A stretch of DNA of 31,507 nucleotides from positions 1-31,507 of the forward strand of contig JAWQRN010000318.1 in assembly GCA_033557685.1 (NCBI GenBank). The letters are read 5' to 3'. This DNA comes from Sperchopsis tessellata. Taxonomy: Eukaryota > Arthropoda > Insecta > Coleoptera > Hydrophilidae. Each line of letters begins with the position of its first letter. The first letter of the stretch is position 1. A model generated the notes under the pieces. It had not been told where the DNA came from. It saw only the letters and a program-made list of their open reading frames with translations, and made no database searches. Shown one piece after another: positions 1 to 10,800 of the stretch. The translations under genes were made by a program, and so were the position numbers.

Positions 1-1170
1 AAGGAATACTCTCAAATTGTGTGTCATATTAAATGAATGTGTCATATACCATAAATTGTCTATTTTTCGATGTATCATTTCATTCTTTCCCATCATCATA
101 CTATCAAGTAGTCATTTATTTTGTTTTAATTCTACACAGAAAAACAATTTTATTTACCTACGAAATAGATAGATATACAGTATTTTATAAAGTATGGAAA
201 CAATTCATTAAAAAATTACAGAGGATAATTTGGGAAAAATCCTTCGCCTCATCGATTTATTATTGCACCTTTTTTGAGACTGAGTATACAGAGTGACCAT
301 TAACAATGTTATGTCATCTTCAATTTTTTTTTTTGGAGTGAAATGGGGATTTTTTTTCTTCTTATAATACTATTCTTGGAGACTTAGTCTTGTATTGTTA
401 TGTATAATTTCTTATCCTTTATTCTTTTTAAGCACATCTTGCCAACTATGTGATATATCGATACAAATTTTATGCATTTATATAATTTACAATTCTAGTA
501 ATTTTCAAATAAAAATTTGTGAACTGTTCTTATTTGAATTAATTCTTTATTTATAGTTATTACATAAATATAATTCGAAATTTTGGAATATATTTTTAGA
601 GTACTTTTATTTTTTAACATGTGATTTGCAAAAATAAATATAATACTAAAAAATTTTACTAATGTAAAATCCAACCATGTAGCAAATTTATTTACAATTA
701 TATTGCCCTAAAATTAATTAACCACAGTAGACTGTAGTTATAGATATCATTGTCATTATCACTGTTATTGTGGTTTAATTTTTTTGTTATCATATTTTGA
801 GGGTTCAAAATGTATACCAAAGAATGTACACTGAAAATTTGCGATTTTTAAATCTTATTACCTACTAGTATTAAATTTAAGATGTAGCCTAGTTCTGTAT
901 TAATTATTTATTTATTGAATGTTTTCTGAGACAGTAACTTTGGACATTACTTTATATATTTTTATATTCTAACTTCTTACAATTGTATATATTAATTTAG
1001 ATTGGAATATTTGTATTTTTATATCTTTATTTTGTATCTACTTGAACAATTAATGTGTTTTACAGTCATAAAGTATTGTGTAAAGGATATTTTTATTATA
1101 ATAGATTAAAAATTAGAATAGAAGAAAAACAGTTGAACGAATGATAGAGTAAATGAAAAACAAAATATTT
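1..1170. other. AT-rich non-coding DNA
   Basis: I see no gene here. The only long open frame (33-296, +) has no recognisable domain and a composition expected of AT-rich noise. A short TATACAGAGTG motif at 285-295 recurs in reverse complement at about 28136-28146, so a repeat end may lie here. Confidence 0.5.
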
Positions 1171-1402
1171 AGGGTCACTGGTTCGAACTCCGCCGAGACG
1201 GTCAGATTTTTGTTTTTAAAGAAAAGCCTACTTACTGTCTTTGGGCATAGACAGTAGGTCTCATGTATTGTAAGTGATTGAGACCACACGCACGTGAAAT
1301 AATCCTATTACAGTTGGAATACTGGATCCCGCACAATTCCTAGGTGTGATAACCTAATACCACTATAACAGGAGAAATAGCTTAACGATAAATAAATAAA
1401 AT
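1171..1402 (+). repeat. tRNA-derived SINE, degenerate or 5'-truncated copy
   Basis: A polymerase III B-box-like block (GGTTCGAACTC at 1180-1190) is followed by a GAGACGGTC segment and then a body. The body aligns over its whole length with the reverse complement of the better-preserved SINE at 13906-14214. Shared blocks include GACCAC.CGCAC, CAGTTGGA.TACTGGAT, a CTAAT-type segment near the end and the AATAAATAAA tail. No A box is recognisable upstream of the B box, so the 5' end is lost or mutated. The two copies lie in opposite orientation about 12.5 kb apart. I am fairly sure of the family relationship. I cannot match it to a named SINE. Confidence 0.65.
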
Positions 1403-2441
1403 CAAAAATTTTTCCGTGTGCATTAAATAAGTTAAAAAAGAGGATTTGATGCAAATTACAGCAGAGGCAATTTGTATAAATGGGTTAGTACGGATTGTTG
1501 TAATCTATTGAAATAGAAAGAAGGGACATGTTACAAAAAGCATGAATGAATAACTTAAATTTAATAAGTAAGGGCTGTATTAGGTATGGTATGTGATAAA
1601 AGGAGAAAAGTAAATTTAGATAATAAATAATAGATTTTGTGTGAAATAAAGGTGTCATTCATAATAGTTTAAGTTAATATCTTAAACATCGATGAGTCCA
1701 TGAATATGTCAAAGACTAATGTCTTTGAAATAATTTGAGATTGTAAAACACAGTAATAACTTGAATAAAAATATATATTTTGTTTTTTACAATTGTAGTT
1801 AATTTGTTATGTTTTATTTTTTATATTGAAACATTATTTCAAGTGTCTTCTATTATATGCTTACATGATATGTACATAGAGTTTTTAATGATTATAATTT
1901 GTTAAAAATATGAGGAATTTGAGAAGCAATGTATGTAATATTATTTTTTATGAGAGTCCTTAGTTTAATATTAAAAGTGTTGTCACAACTATATTGTTTA
2001 GCACACAAAAAGATTCTTTATTCAAAAATAAAAGATTTTTGCATAATTTTATTTTTTGTTTCAGATGATAATTTGTTTTAATTATATATCTACTATAGTA
2101 ATTGCAAAATGTTAAGAAACCAATATTAAAGAAAATTTGGTCATTTTAGATAAAAACCAACATTTTTTCAACTTTTTAATGTAAGATTCTTTTAAAATCT
2201 ATTTCTACAACTAAAATGTAAAGAAATCTAAAAATTTAAAATTTCTTACATGCAATATTGTTTAGTTCATCATAGTTAGTTTATCACAATATTTATGCCA
2301 ACAATTAACAAAAGGCAGTATTTTTTATAAAATTTGATTAACAGAGCCAGTAAATAATTGAAGTTCATGAAGTAATATATTTTTCTATGACAGTATTACT
2401 AAATCTTTTGAAGATGCAAACATTGAGTGTCGAGGTTATTG
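1403..2441. other. AT-rich non-coding DNA
   Basis: No open frame, RNA gene or recognisable element was found in this stretch. It is dominated by A/T runs. Confidence 0.5.
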
Positions 2442-2690
2442 TTAATCTGTTTTTGGCATATAAAATTTGTTCTTGCTGATTGTATAAAGTAAAGTCAGAA
2501 AATAATTTCCAAAAGAAACACTGGTAAAAAAGTTATCTGTTATTACACCAGACCCAGTACGACGATATGGCTCTGCTAAATCTTTTATGGAACAAAATCC
2601 TTTTTCTCTTTTTTTCATTAAGTATTCGACAAGTGTACACCTGCAGATTACAAATATACGATATTTAAACATCGGCAGCTTCCCAGACTC
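2442..2690 (-). pseudogene. piggyBac-type transposase fragment
   Basis: On the - strand an open frame of 76 codons contains a block resembling the piggyBac (DDE_Tnp_1_7) catalytic core. It reads KDLAEPYRRTGSGVITDNFFTS, where family members have LAEPY.GTGRNIT.DNFFTS. This block is followed by a LIS-type stretch with KNK, as in the VGTLRKNK region of the family. The Asp of the DNFFTS block is one of the residues expected in the catalytic triad. Only this region of the roughly 550-600 residue transposase is present. I found no TTAA-flanked terminal repeats around it. It is an old relic in non-coding DNA. The assignment rests on recognising this single block, so it is moderately certain. Confidence 0.6.
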
Positions 2691-4214
2691 GTACCAGACA
2701 ATTTATGATTAAGATGTTTGGCAATTGACAAATATATCCCAAATTACTTTTATTTCTGCTAGTTTGTCAGGTTGTTTTCTGTGTCAAAGGGACACATTTG
2801 CATTCAAAAATAATAAAACAGTATTATTAGAGTACATTTTTTAGTAATCTAAGCAACCAACCTTTAGGACTCTACTGAACAAATATATATACCAAGTGAA
2901 ATAATATAGATATAAAACAGAATGGCTAAGGTCCTTAAATAATCCCAGTTGAGTTTAGGGATTAGAGAGGACAATAGTGAGGCCTAATATGAGCCAAACA
3001 TCCAGACCAAAGAAAAATCCTTTAATATTAAGGAAATTGACCTGTTGGAATGGATGCAGGAAAAATCATGAATATCGTTTTCAATATTGAAGATCTTTTA
3101 ATGAAACTATTTGATGCTCCTATGCTTAAAAAAACAACACTAAAAACTTGCATCGTAAATAAGTTTATATAGTTAAAGTAATTAATGTTCAGTAATAAGT
3201 AATGGACTTTTGTAGTCAAATTATCATTTTATCATTGTTTTTTTGATTGACTTTTGAGTTTATACTCTTGCTCATGATTCAGTATTATATAATATTTGTA
3301 TTATTGACCAGCAAAATTAGTAAAAATATGACTGTTTAATTTGCTTCACTTAGCTGTTACTTTAATAACAACACTGACACTGTCCATAGGAACGTATATT
3401 CCAAATTCTACAGTTAGAGATGTTTCATGGTCATTATTATTTGCTTGCTAGTGTGTCAACCTTACATATATGTTACATAAGTCTATGAATTTGCTTGTAA
3501 ATCAGAAAAATTAATACGATTCTCAATGGAATCAGAGTCGGAATTATTCTGAATCTTTGGTTATGTAATGTAGAGTGAAGCAAAATCTTCTTGTTACTGC
3601 ACAAATTATAGTTTTATTTGTATTTTAGAAAGTTTGTAAGTAGGAGAGCTACTGTATATCTAAATAAAAAACACAACATTTTTCCGATACTTTACACAAT
3701 ATTCTAACTAACTTTTAGATGAAGTAGAAAGCTTACACATGACAGATTTGCAGGACTGAAAAGTTAAAATTTACTCATGGAGATCTTGATTTCATTTGAG
3801 AAGAAATTGTACTATATTACAATAGAAATTCAAAAAATAAGCAAGGTGGAGATTGAAGTTTATCTAATCATTAAAAAATTTCATATTTCATAGTAACACT
3901 AATTGATATTTCAGCATGGGCTAGGTAACCATTGTAGGCCATCTTTTAGAATCTGTAAAACAGAGATCAGAAAATCTTTAAAACAACAAGAGCTAAATGC
4001 TATCTTCTAAATATTTTTGTGGAGTAAAATGTTCATTAGAAGTGTATTAAACCACAATTTTATTGGTTAAGTGCTAGTTGGAAATTGGTCTTAAGTTATG
4101 TTTGAAGTGTTTAATTAAAAAGCATCATTTAGTAGAAAAATAAATAGCACCTTACAAGATATCTATTCATTAAATGTAACAGACTTCCACGGTTTGTATT
4201 TACATGAAAGATGT
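2691..4214. other. AT-rich non-coding DNA
   Basis: Nothing recognisable. A 34-codon open stretch on the - strand ending at 3346 was considered as a possible terminal exon and rejected for lack of support. Confidence 0.45.
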
Positions 4215-4560
4215 TTCAGGGTGGAAACCTAGTTGAGACTTTTAAAAGTGATGATATTTCGTCCACAGTTGCAAGAAATGTTTTCAAGATGAGTGATGTT
4301 ACTTCAATTGATGAAATCAACATGCATATCAGGACTTAGCCGGATTATGCTTGGCAAGGGCTGGAGTGCACTAGGGCGGTGCAGTTCCGTTTGGATGATT
4401 GATATCGAGTGTAAGAGGATAGTAATGAAAAACAGGGTCCTCAAAGCAATTGGAAATTGAAAACCATCAGCCCTAATAAGTCTAGTATCTTTGAATATAA
4501 TAGTATGACCTGTTTTATGACAGTGTTCAACCAAGGCTAATTAGAGTTATTTGACTACGA
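4215..4560 (-). mobile_element. Penelope-like retroelement 3' end, GIY-YIG domain relic (- strand copy)
   Basis: On the - strand the frame starting near 4534 reads EHCHKTGHTIIFKDTRLI, the second half of the GIY-YIG endonuclease domain of Penelope-like elements (typically EHC..TGH.I.F..T). It is followed by RADGFQF, which corresponds to the NRDDGFQL segment near the end of the polyprotein. The residues that normally lie between the two (the EAIEI.N.PNS part) are deleted. The 3' untranslated part, from CACTCGATATCAATCA to GGTTTCCAC, matches the + strand copy at 4600-5095 closely enough to show a single family. This copy points away from its sister, so the two are divergent. It is coding-dead, with no reverse transcriptase left. 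Confidence 0.75.
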
Positions 4561-4599
4561 CGAGTACGTTGTTCGAGCTCCATTAGATGAGCAGTTATC

Positions 4600-5095
4600 G
4601 ACCGCTTTATTTATTCGATAAGGTTTATATCGGAGAAACCAAGCATACGATTGCTACTCGAGCAGGAGCACGAACGTTGTACTTCTCTTCGTGACATTAC
4701 TCAACCAGTCATGACTGAAGTCTGTTATAAAATAAGTCATCGTTATGTTCAAAGATACCAAAGTTTACGAATTTCCCCAGAAAATTCAAAGATGCCATTG
4801 AGGTATATAATCGCCCCAACAGTATTAATAGGGATGATGGTTTTCAACTTACAATTGTTTAGAGAACCCCCCTGGTGTTATTGCCTTCCTACACTCGATA
4901 TCAATCAACCGAATGGAACTTGGCCACTTAAGTGTGCATACCCCACTCCATCCCTTGCCTATATAAGTATGACTGGGCCAAATTTTGATTTTATTTGTTA
5001 AAGTAAAATCATTCTTCTTGAAAATATCCCTTGCAACAATAGATGAAACGTTGGCATTTTTAAGGGCCTCTACACGGTTTCCACACAGAAATAAC
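4600..5095 (+). mobile_element. Penelope-like retroelement 3' end, GIY-YIG domain relic (+ strand copy)
   Basis: On the + strand at 4623-4660 the frame reads VYIGETKHTIATR, the YIG half of a GIY-YIG endonuclease. After a frameshift, EHERCTSLRDITQP follows. After further frameshifts, KFKDAIEVYNRPNSINRD appears at about 4786-4840, then DGFQLTI. This order (YIG, EHE, EALEI, NRDDG) is that of the C-terminal endonuclease of Penelope-like elements. The 3' untranslated part runs to about 5095 and matches the oppositely oriented copy at 4215-4560. The GIY half and the reverse transcriptase are absent. The breaks are several frameshifts. It is a relic that cannot encode a working enzyme. Confidence 0.78.
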
Positions 5096-5492
5096 TTTCT
5101 TATGATGTCTTGTTGTAGGTACCTGTTAATATTTTAATACTACTCGTAATATTATGTGTTTTCTTATCAAAGTCCTCTATTATGATTTTATAATCAATGT
5201 AATGTATATACAAATAAATATAACGGTACTGTTGTAAAGTTAATCCTAATATTCTATTTTATAAACAATGTATTTTTTACTGTGCATAATGAGATTTATT
5301 TATTGTTACTATTGAAGATGTGGTGTTAGTTATAAAACGGTGTTTGAGCTCAATAAAACACTTGCTTTGTATAAAACTAATTGTTAGTTTTATTTAACGT
5401 TCCTATCCTGTGTATAATAATATTGCCAATGTGAAAAAATTAAATATCTATTAATAACTGTGTAGTAAGTAGACTTCCATGGCCACAGTAAA
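5096..5492. other. AT-rich spacer between Penelope-like relics and palindrome
   Basis: No coding signal is visible. The stretch contains AATAAA-like motifs (for example near 5213 and 5351) but nothing to tie them to a transcript. Confidence 0.4.
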
Positions 5493-5704
5493 TATCTTCA
5501 GGTTTTCTGGGAGATAACCGTGTGTTGACTTTTGTTTTTGCCGATGTTTTGTACGTCTTTGCAGGGGGCATTATCAAGACATGTAGCTCTTAAAAGAGCT
5601 CTTTTAAGAGCTACATGTCTTGATAATGTCCTCTGAAACGGCCGACGAAACTTCGGCAAAAACAAAAGCCAACACACGGTTATCTCCCAGAAAACCTGAA
5701 GATA
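5493..5704. repeat. Long spacer-less palindrome made of retroelement-tail-like sequence
   Basis: The arms 5493-5598 and 5599-5704 are near-perfect inverted repeats that meet without a spacer at GAGCTC (centre 5598/5599). Matching outer ends are TATCTTCAGG and CCTGAAGATA. The inner blocks, TTATCAAGACATGTAGCTC and its complement, also match. The mismatches cluster in the middle of each arm, around GGCCGACGAAACTTCGG on the right, which reads ACGTACAAAACATCGG outward from the left. The GACGAAAC..CGGCAAAAA segment resembles the 3' regions of Penelope-like elements. Two such relics sit within 1.3 kb upstream. A single strand could fold into a hairpin of about 105 bp. It may be a head-to-head dimer of an element tail, or alternatively a foldback-type transposon. 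Confidence 0.85.
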
Positions 5705-6821
5705 ATAACTATGTAATTGCACATTTCATATAGACATAGATATAATTATTTTACTTCCATTTCTGACATAAATATCTGGCTGAAGTCCCATTATTACATT
5801 ATATTTTACAAATTTATTTACATTAATTCAGGGAATAGACAAATTGTAGCATAATTTCAGAAGGTGACTAATTGTTAGTAAAATATTTGAATCAGAGCCT
5901 CAAAAACATGGAAACATCCTATCGCAGTTGTAGAAATTTTAATGAAACTTATAAGAGGATTTTAAAAATTGATACAATTTGGTAAGCACAAAACCAAAAT
6001 TTTGTTATTTCAGGTTCATAGTGATAGATATATCCACCTTCTTATTTTAAACAGATTTTTGTATACATGATGTATGAATCAGATGTGACGCAAAATTTCA
6101 TTAAACAATCTTGTATAGAGTTTTAAGCGTTAGGTATACTTAAAATTATGGAAACACACTATTTTTCTCCATTCTGCACTTTTAAAAGGTAAATACCTGA
6201 AAAAGTATCAAAAAAAAAAACCTAATTGGTTAATCATTTGCAGATCGTTCTTGTTAGAATGATTCTCAAATATGCTAGAAGAATACAAACTTAATTAATG
6301 ATATAAACCTACATTTTAGTAATGAAATAAATTTTTTTTTTTTAATTCTAAGAATTACTAATTCTTCTTCTTTATATTAGTAAATTTATTTTTTAAGTAT
6401 TGTGTTCGTGGTTGTTTTATGATTTTTTTGACGATCTTAGTCCCGATGTGTTGCCATTCTCTTATTTTGATTTCCTTTGAGCAAAGGTTGTATCATTGTC
6501 AAGACTCTTGACAGATCATCCCTTCAGCAGTCGGCACTCTCGCCGCACCTTGCTTTTTGTCCACTACTTTGTACTTTATACATTGGTGATCACTAAACGA
6601 CCCATGAAGCTAGAGATTAGTGCAGAAAAATTAGTGTAGGTTTAAGCGTAGAGTAGTTTGTATTGTATATGCATTTACATAGCCAATTAGTGTAAAATAT
6701 GGAGCATGCGCAACTCATATGTGACAGAATTTTGATGTTCCTCGATAAAACAAAATACAGAAAAGAAAAATAAATAATATTAATAATTATGCAGTTATTG
6801 CATATTGTGTACATAGTAAAA
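5705..6821. other. AT-rich DNA 5' of the Harbinger relic
   Basis: No gene is visible. The segment around 6613-6690 contains AGTGCAG and AGCCAAT motifs. Both recur in reverse complement near 9257-9296 beyond the other end of the Harbinger relic. They may mark eroded terminal inverted repeats, but the match is weak. Confidence 0.35.
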
Positions 6822-7818
6822 TGAAGAAAGAACGGCGCCAGAGGAGATGGTGGGTAAGGCCCATTATCAAAAACGGTTTTTACAAGGCAATTACAATAAC
6901 TTGGTGCAAGAAATGCGTCTTCAGGATACCAAAATGTTTTTTGTCTAAACTCGCATGACTGTTGAAATGTTTGACCAGGAGTTTGGGGGACCATTAATAT
7001 CGAAGTCCAATTGACCAAGTATACCTGCAGGTGCTAGATTGGCTGCAACTTTAAGGTAAGATGAAAAGTTACTTTAATATTGAATGAAAGATACTTAATG
7101 TCATACATTTTCAGTAGGAAACAGCTTGCAAACTATTGCATTTGCATATAGAATGGGTAGGTCTACAGTTTGTGTCATTTTGAAAGTAACATGCTAAGCA
7201 ATCTGGGATGCACTGCAACCTATATATCTGGAGCTTTGAAGTACAGAGAGATGGAAACAAATCGCCCAGGAGTTTTCCTTCAAATGGCAGATAGCAAATT
7301 GTGTAGGGGCCATTGATCAATATCTCTGGGTCAACATATTTTAATTATAAAAAATATTTTAGCGTTGTGTTGTTTGCTGCGTATGATGCAAATTATATGT
7401 TTACCGGTGGCATCTTCAGGGAATCTGGTTTAGGCAAAGCAATATTAAATGGCACATTAAACCTGATGAAACTTGTTTACCAGGCACGGAAACGAAGTTT
7501 CCATGTTTCTTGGTTGGATACGAGGCATTTCCTCTACAGCAACATCTCCTGAGGCCATATGGAGGGAAATATTTGGCAGAAGATGTGCGGATTTATAATT
7601 ATCGCCTTAGCCGAGCTAGACGATGCATAGAAAATGCGTTTGGAGTTTTGTGTATCCGTTGGAGGATATTTTACCAAACAATATATGCAGATCCTTCAAC
7701 GGTAGACAGTATAGTTCAAACAACAGTATGCTTGCACAATTTCATTATGTCAAATGGAAAATCAGAGCTAGAGCAAAATGGTTATTGTCTGCTACTGCCA
7801 ACAACATTGCCCCCATGA
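6822..7818 (+). pseudogene. PIF/Harbinger (HARBI1-like) DDE transposase, broken
   Basis: The N-terminal part at 6838-7015 carries RRWWVRPIIK and the following helix, as in HARBI1-type proteins. A candidate acceptor (TTTTCAG) at about 7115 precedes NSLQTIAFAYRMGRSTVC and the region ending in GAIDQ. The Asp of GAID (about 7312) is the first catalytic residue. Next come NYKKYFSVVLFAAYDANYMF and GGIFRESGLGKAILNGTLNL. The segment that should join them and carry the second catalytic Asp (the VG.YGR.SDGG block) is missing. The third block reads GYEAFPL where the family has GDEAFPL, so that Asp is replaced as well. The C-terminal RIYNYRLSRARRCIENAFG signature and CLHNFIM are preserved to the end. Several stops and frameshifts separate these blocks. 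It is clearly a dead gene of this family. Confidence 0.85.
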
Positions 7819-9115
7819 TTCTCCTTGTCTTCATCCTCGCCTTCTGATGATGAGACAGAAGGAATATTATATCTGCCTGTATCATCTTCCACAAGGATAG
7901 TAATTTCTTCTAAACTCAGTTCTTCGGAATCACATTTTGGTTTAGAACTATGTATAAATTTCTGTTTTGTTCTGAAACAAAATATATATTTTTTATCACT
8001 TAAAAATAATAATAAATAATATATGTAATATTAATTTTCCTAATTTAAAAATTAAATTAAATTGAATTTGAGCATGCTATTGCATAGTGTCTGTGCTGAC
8101 CCTGGCTATATGTTTACCGTACCAAACATTTCCTTACTAAAAAGCTTTATGGTCTTCACACACATAATACAAGTGCAGACAATTATATACCCTTGCTGTA
8201 AAAGTGGTCTGCATTAGAAGACATGGTAAATTTAAAAAAAAACAAGGTCTAGATTTGATTAAAGGTGACAACTTTAAACATAAGTTACATTAATCATTTG
8301 ATACCTATTTAATTTAATCTGGTATACAAAAACTGATAAGAAAATGAGGTACACTTTATTCATACATGAATATTTAACTGCATTCGGAAATTTAAAAACA
8401 TGGAAATTAACGCATGTAATATTAGTTTACCTGTATCTATGTATATTAAGCATGTAGGTACAAAACAAAGGAAGGCATGAAATTTGGGATTATCAATGTG
8501 GTAAGTTATAAGACATTCATCAATTCACATTATTATAAAAACTACCACCAAGTGAAGTGAGTCTACCTATATACGGTTGTATGAATGTGAAATAAACACA
8601 ACCTCTAAAAACATGATCAAATTTCTAAACATTTCGCCACTAGTAAGGAGCTGAAATCACAATAAGCTATGCTCTGTTATTAAAAATAAAAAACTGAACT
8701 GTACTTGTTTTTAATAGACTTGGTATATATAGTATCCGTATGAGTAGTTAAAATACATACCTTCTCGATACCATCACTCCATCAAAAAACGACAACGTAA
8801 CCATTAAATGCTATGGTTTAAGGTTTAGCTGTCCACTTCCGCTAGCAGTTCCTTTCTCAATTTTAATTTTTTCCTTTCTATATTTTTCTCTTAATGCTTT
8901 ATAACGGGTTTCAATAATGTCAGCTGCAAATATAAGTTATGTATACACTAGTTATATAACATTTTGCAAGGTTACTTACGAGTTGCGTTCAATATTGTGG
9001 CCAATTCCTTTAATGAATTTTCCTTTCTAATTTTGTTTTTGAATTCCGGACATTTTTTGTTCCAAATAGCTGGATAATTAAACAGTTGTTCTGCCAATAC
9101 ATCATCAAATTCCAT
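7782..9115 (-). pseudogene. MADF/Myb-SANT-like partner gene of the Harbinger element, three exons, one in-frame stop
   Basis: Exon 1 (9115-8980) starts at ATG and reads MEFDDVLAEQLFNYPAIWNK, the start of a MADF domain. It ends at donor C/GTAAGT. A 56-bp intron ends in TTGCAG. Exon 2 (8923-8761) gives ETRYKALREKYRKEKIK, the last MADF helix, then a Gly/Ser linker and LSFFDGV before donor AG/GTATGT. A 789-bp intron ends in TTTGTTTCAG. Exon 3 (7971-7782) gives an acidic, Ser-rich tail with EGEDEDKENH and a TAA stop. The phases (1, then 2) fit at both junctions, and every junction is GT-AG. One in-frame TAG at 8811-8813 (codon 83) interrupts exon 2 where such proteins often have Trp, so TGG to TAG is a likely mutation. 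Without it the product would be about 162 residues; with it, 82. Its role would be DNA binding for transposition. Confidence 0.75.
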
Positions 9116-9342
9116 TCTAACTTACTCGTATATAATTCGGACAAACGGGAAATAAAATACACGTGTACAACGTTGTATGTAAACTCAAAAATGTTAGGTT
9201 ATTGTCGTGTACGTACGTCAAAACATCTACAGTATGTGAAGGAATCTGATTGGCTGTTGAATAAACTTAGTGTAGAAAATTTGCCAACTTCTGCACTCCA
9301 GTACCAACTACAATTATAGTAAGTGTATATGTAAATGCTTTT

Positions 9343-10800
9343 ATGGAACCCCATTCTCTTAACTTCTACACCACACTGCAACCCGCACTAACGTTACCGC
9401 TAATCTCTATCGAAATGGGCCTTTTGTGTCTCCCTGTCGGCAAGCACTGTCCTGTCCGATACTCTCCCCGTGGCATTGTTCATCGTGAAAGTTATACCCA
9501 ATCCCGCAGTCCGCCATGTCTCTGCCTAGCACCCTAACCATCACATCCCTAACAGTGTCCGTCAACCAAACCCCGTCGTCAATAAAACATTTGTTAGGTT
9601 CGCTGACTACCAACCCGTCTGCACCAACTTCCATCGCCATTGTAAAAAGTAGGTCGTTCGCAGCACGGCATCTTTTCAGGTTGACTTGCATTAACACCAA
9701 GTATGGTGATATTTTTTGGACGTCCTCCAGCTCTTTTACCTATTCTGGACAATTTGTGGAACCAGCCTGGTGACCTTGTCACGAACTGGACAGTTAGGGT
9801 CAATGTTACAGTCTGCACTTTGTGCCCCTCTTTCCGACACCTCTGGTACAGGTTATTCCTCTTTGGACCTTTGCACGCTATAGCTACATGCCTGTTCCTG
9901 CACACTTTCTCTTCTCTAACAGCTTACAAGCTGCATCGTTCCGAAAGGATACCGTGGTAGCCTGATTCTCGCCAAAGGTCGGTCTCATTGACCTCACTGT
10001 AATGTGCTCTCCGGGCAGTTTCACCGCACTTTTTGCATTTAGCAGCCTCCACCTCCTCTTTGGTAGTTATACCGTCTATTTCCCGAATATACACTGTTGT
10101 CTCCTGCCATTTGGTCGTTGCCACCGTACCGTGTACTCCGGCCACTATAGCCGCTCTCTAGTGTGTTTGTGTTTCCATCACTGCTTACGGTTAACAAAAT
10201 CTCCCCGTTTCTTGTCTTCCTCATTGTCAATATCTACGTCCTTACAAACCAATTTTAGGAGGTAAGCATAACTTTTTCTTTCCGCACTGACCAATACCGT
10301 CTCCGGGAGTGGCTTTCTGTATTTCCGAAGTTGCTTGGTCAGTTCTCCATCAACATCCTCCCCTCTTTATCTTAGTACTGTACTGTAATTTATATTCTCG
10401 CAAAGGTAAACTCAAGCGTCTTCTTTACAATGCTCCAAACAGAGCAAACAGGCTTGACCAGGGTTATACTTCTCCTGCCATATTTCAAAGCCAAATATTT
10501 CAGTGCCCTCAAGACACATTTTATCTTCTCCTCAGGTTTCTCTTTTATCACGTTGTGAAGCAATTATCTTACTTCGTTGGGATCCCTGTCGTATTAACTG
10601 GGTACGCCACTCCTCCTGGGCTCACACCCTACCCCAAGAGGTCCTGTACTCCCTGGTAACATTCCTTCATCTTTCTAGCTATTCCCTTGCCATGCCGAGT
10701 TTTTTATCCACAAAGTCCCACTCTGGGCAGTCCTTAAGCGGGTTATATATGAAGTTATACCAGTAAATCCTTGGACGAACCTGTACAACAGTGTGATGCG
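9343..10800 (-). mobile_element. R1-type non-LTR retrotransposon fragment (ORF1 gag-like and start of ORF2 endonuclease)
   Basis: Read on the - strand, about 10260-9720 is a decayed gag-like ORF1. It contains VYIREIDGITTKEEVEAAK, as in R1-clade gag proteins. Zinc-knuckle remnants follow (KGPKRNN.., CRKEGHKVQT), several of whose Cys residues are replaced. ORF2 begins at 9700 with MQVNLKRCRAANDLLFTMA and GLVVSEPN, the usual start of the apurinic-like endonuclease. It stops after about 100 codons, with no reverse transcriptase. Frameshifts break ORF1. The block is visibly richer in G+C than the flanks, so its composition differs from the local DNA. Both ends are approximate. Clade assignment (R1 or a close relative) rests on the ORF2 start. 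Confidence 0.75.

Larger units (their letters stand above)
6822..9115. mobile_element. PIF/Harbinger DNA transposon with two convergent genes
   Basis: A + strand HARBI1-like transposase relic (6822-7818) and a - strand three-exon MADF/Myb-SANT-like gene (9115-7782) face each other. Their 3' ends overlap by about 37 bp. A DDE transposase plus a Myb-like DNA-binding partner is the hallmark of PIF/Harbinger elements, where the second protein is known to help the transposase reach DNA and the nucleus. Boundaries are given by the outermost coding sequence, because I could not fix the terminal inverted repeats or the 3-bp target duplication. The element cannot move itself: the transposase has lost catalytic residues. 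Confidence 0.8.

Noticed and set aside
33..296. 87-codon open frame near the left edge as a possible gene or exon
   Set aside because: No domain, no clear splice signals that would join it to anything, and a Phe/Tyr/Ile-rich composition expected from AT-rich noise.
3346..3447. Short - strand frame ending VVIKVTAK, preceded by a CACTAG that could be an acceptor, as a terminal exon of an unknown gene
   Set aside because: Only 33 codons, no recognisable homology, weak acceptor, and no partner exon upstream.
7825..8019. + strand Ser-rich open frame after the Harbinger transposase as its C-terminus
   Set aside because: It is the antisense shadow of exon 3 of the MADF gene, which has a good acceptor and a matching phase.
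9516..10766. Several + strand open frames over the R1-type block
   Set aside because: They are shadows of the - strand ORF1/ORF2 of the LINE, open because of its higher G+C content.
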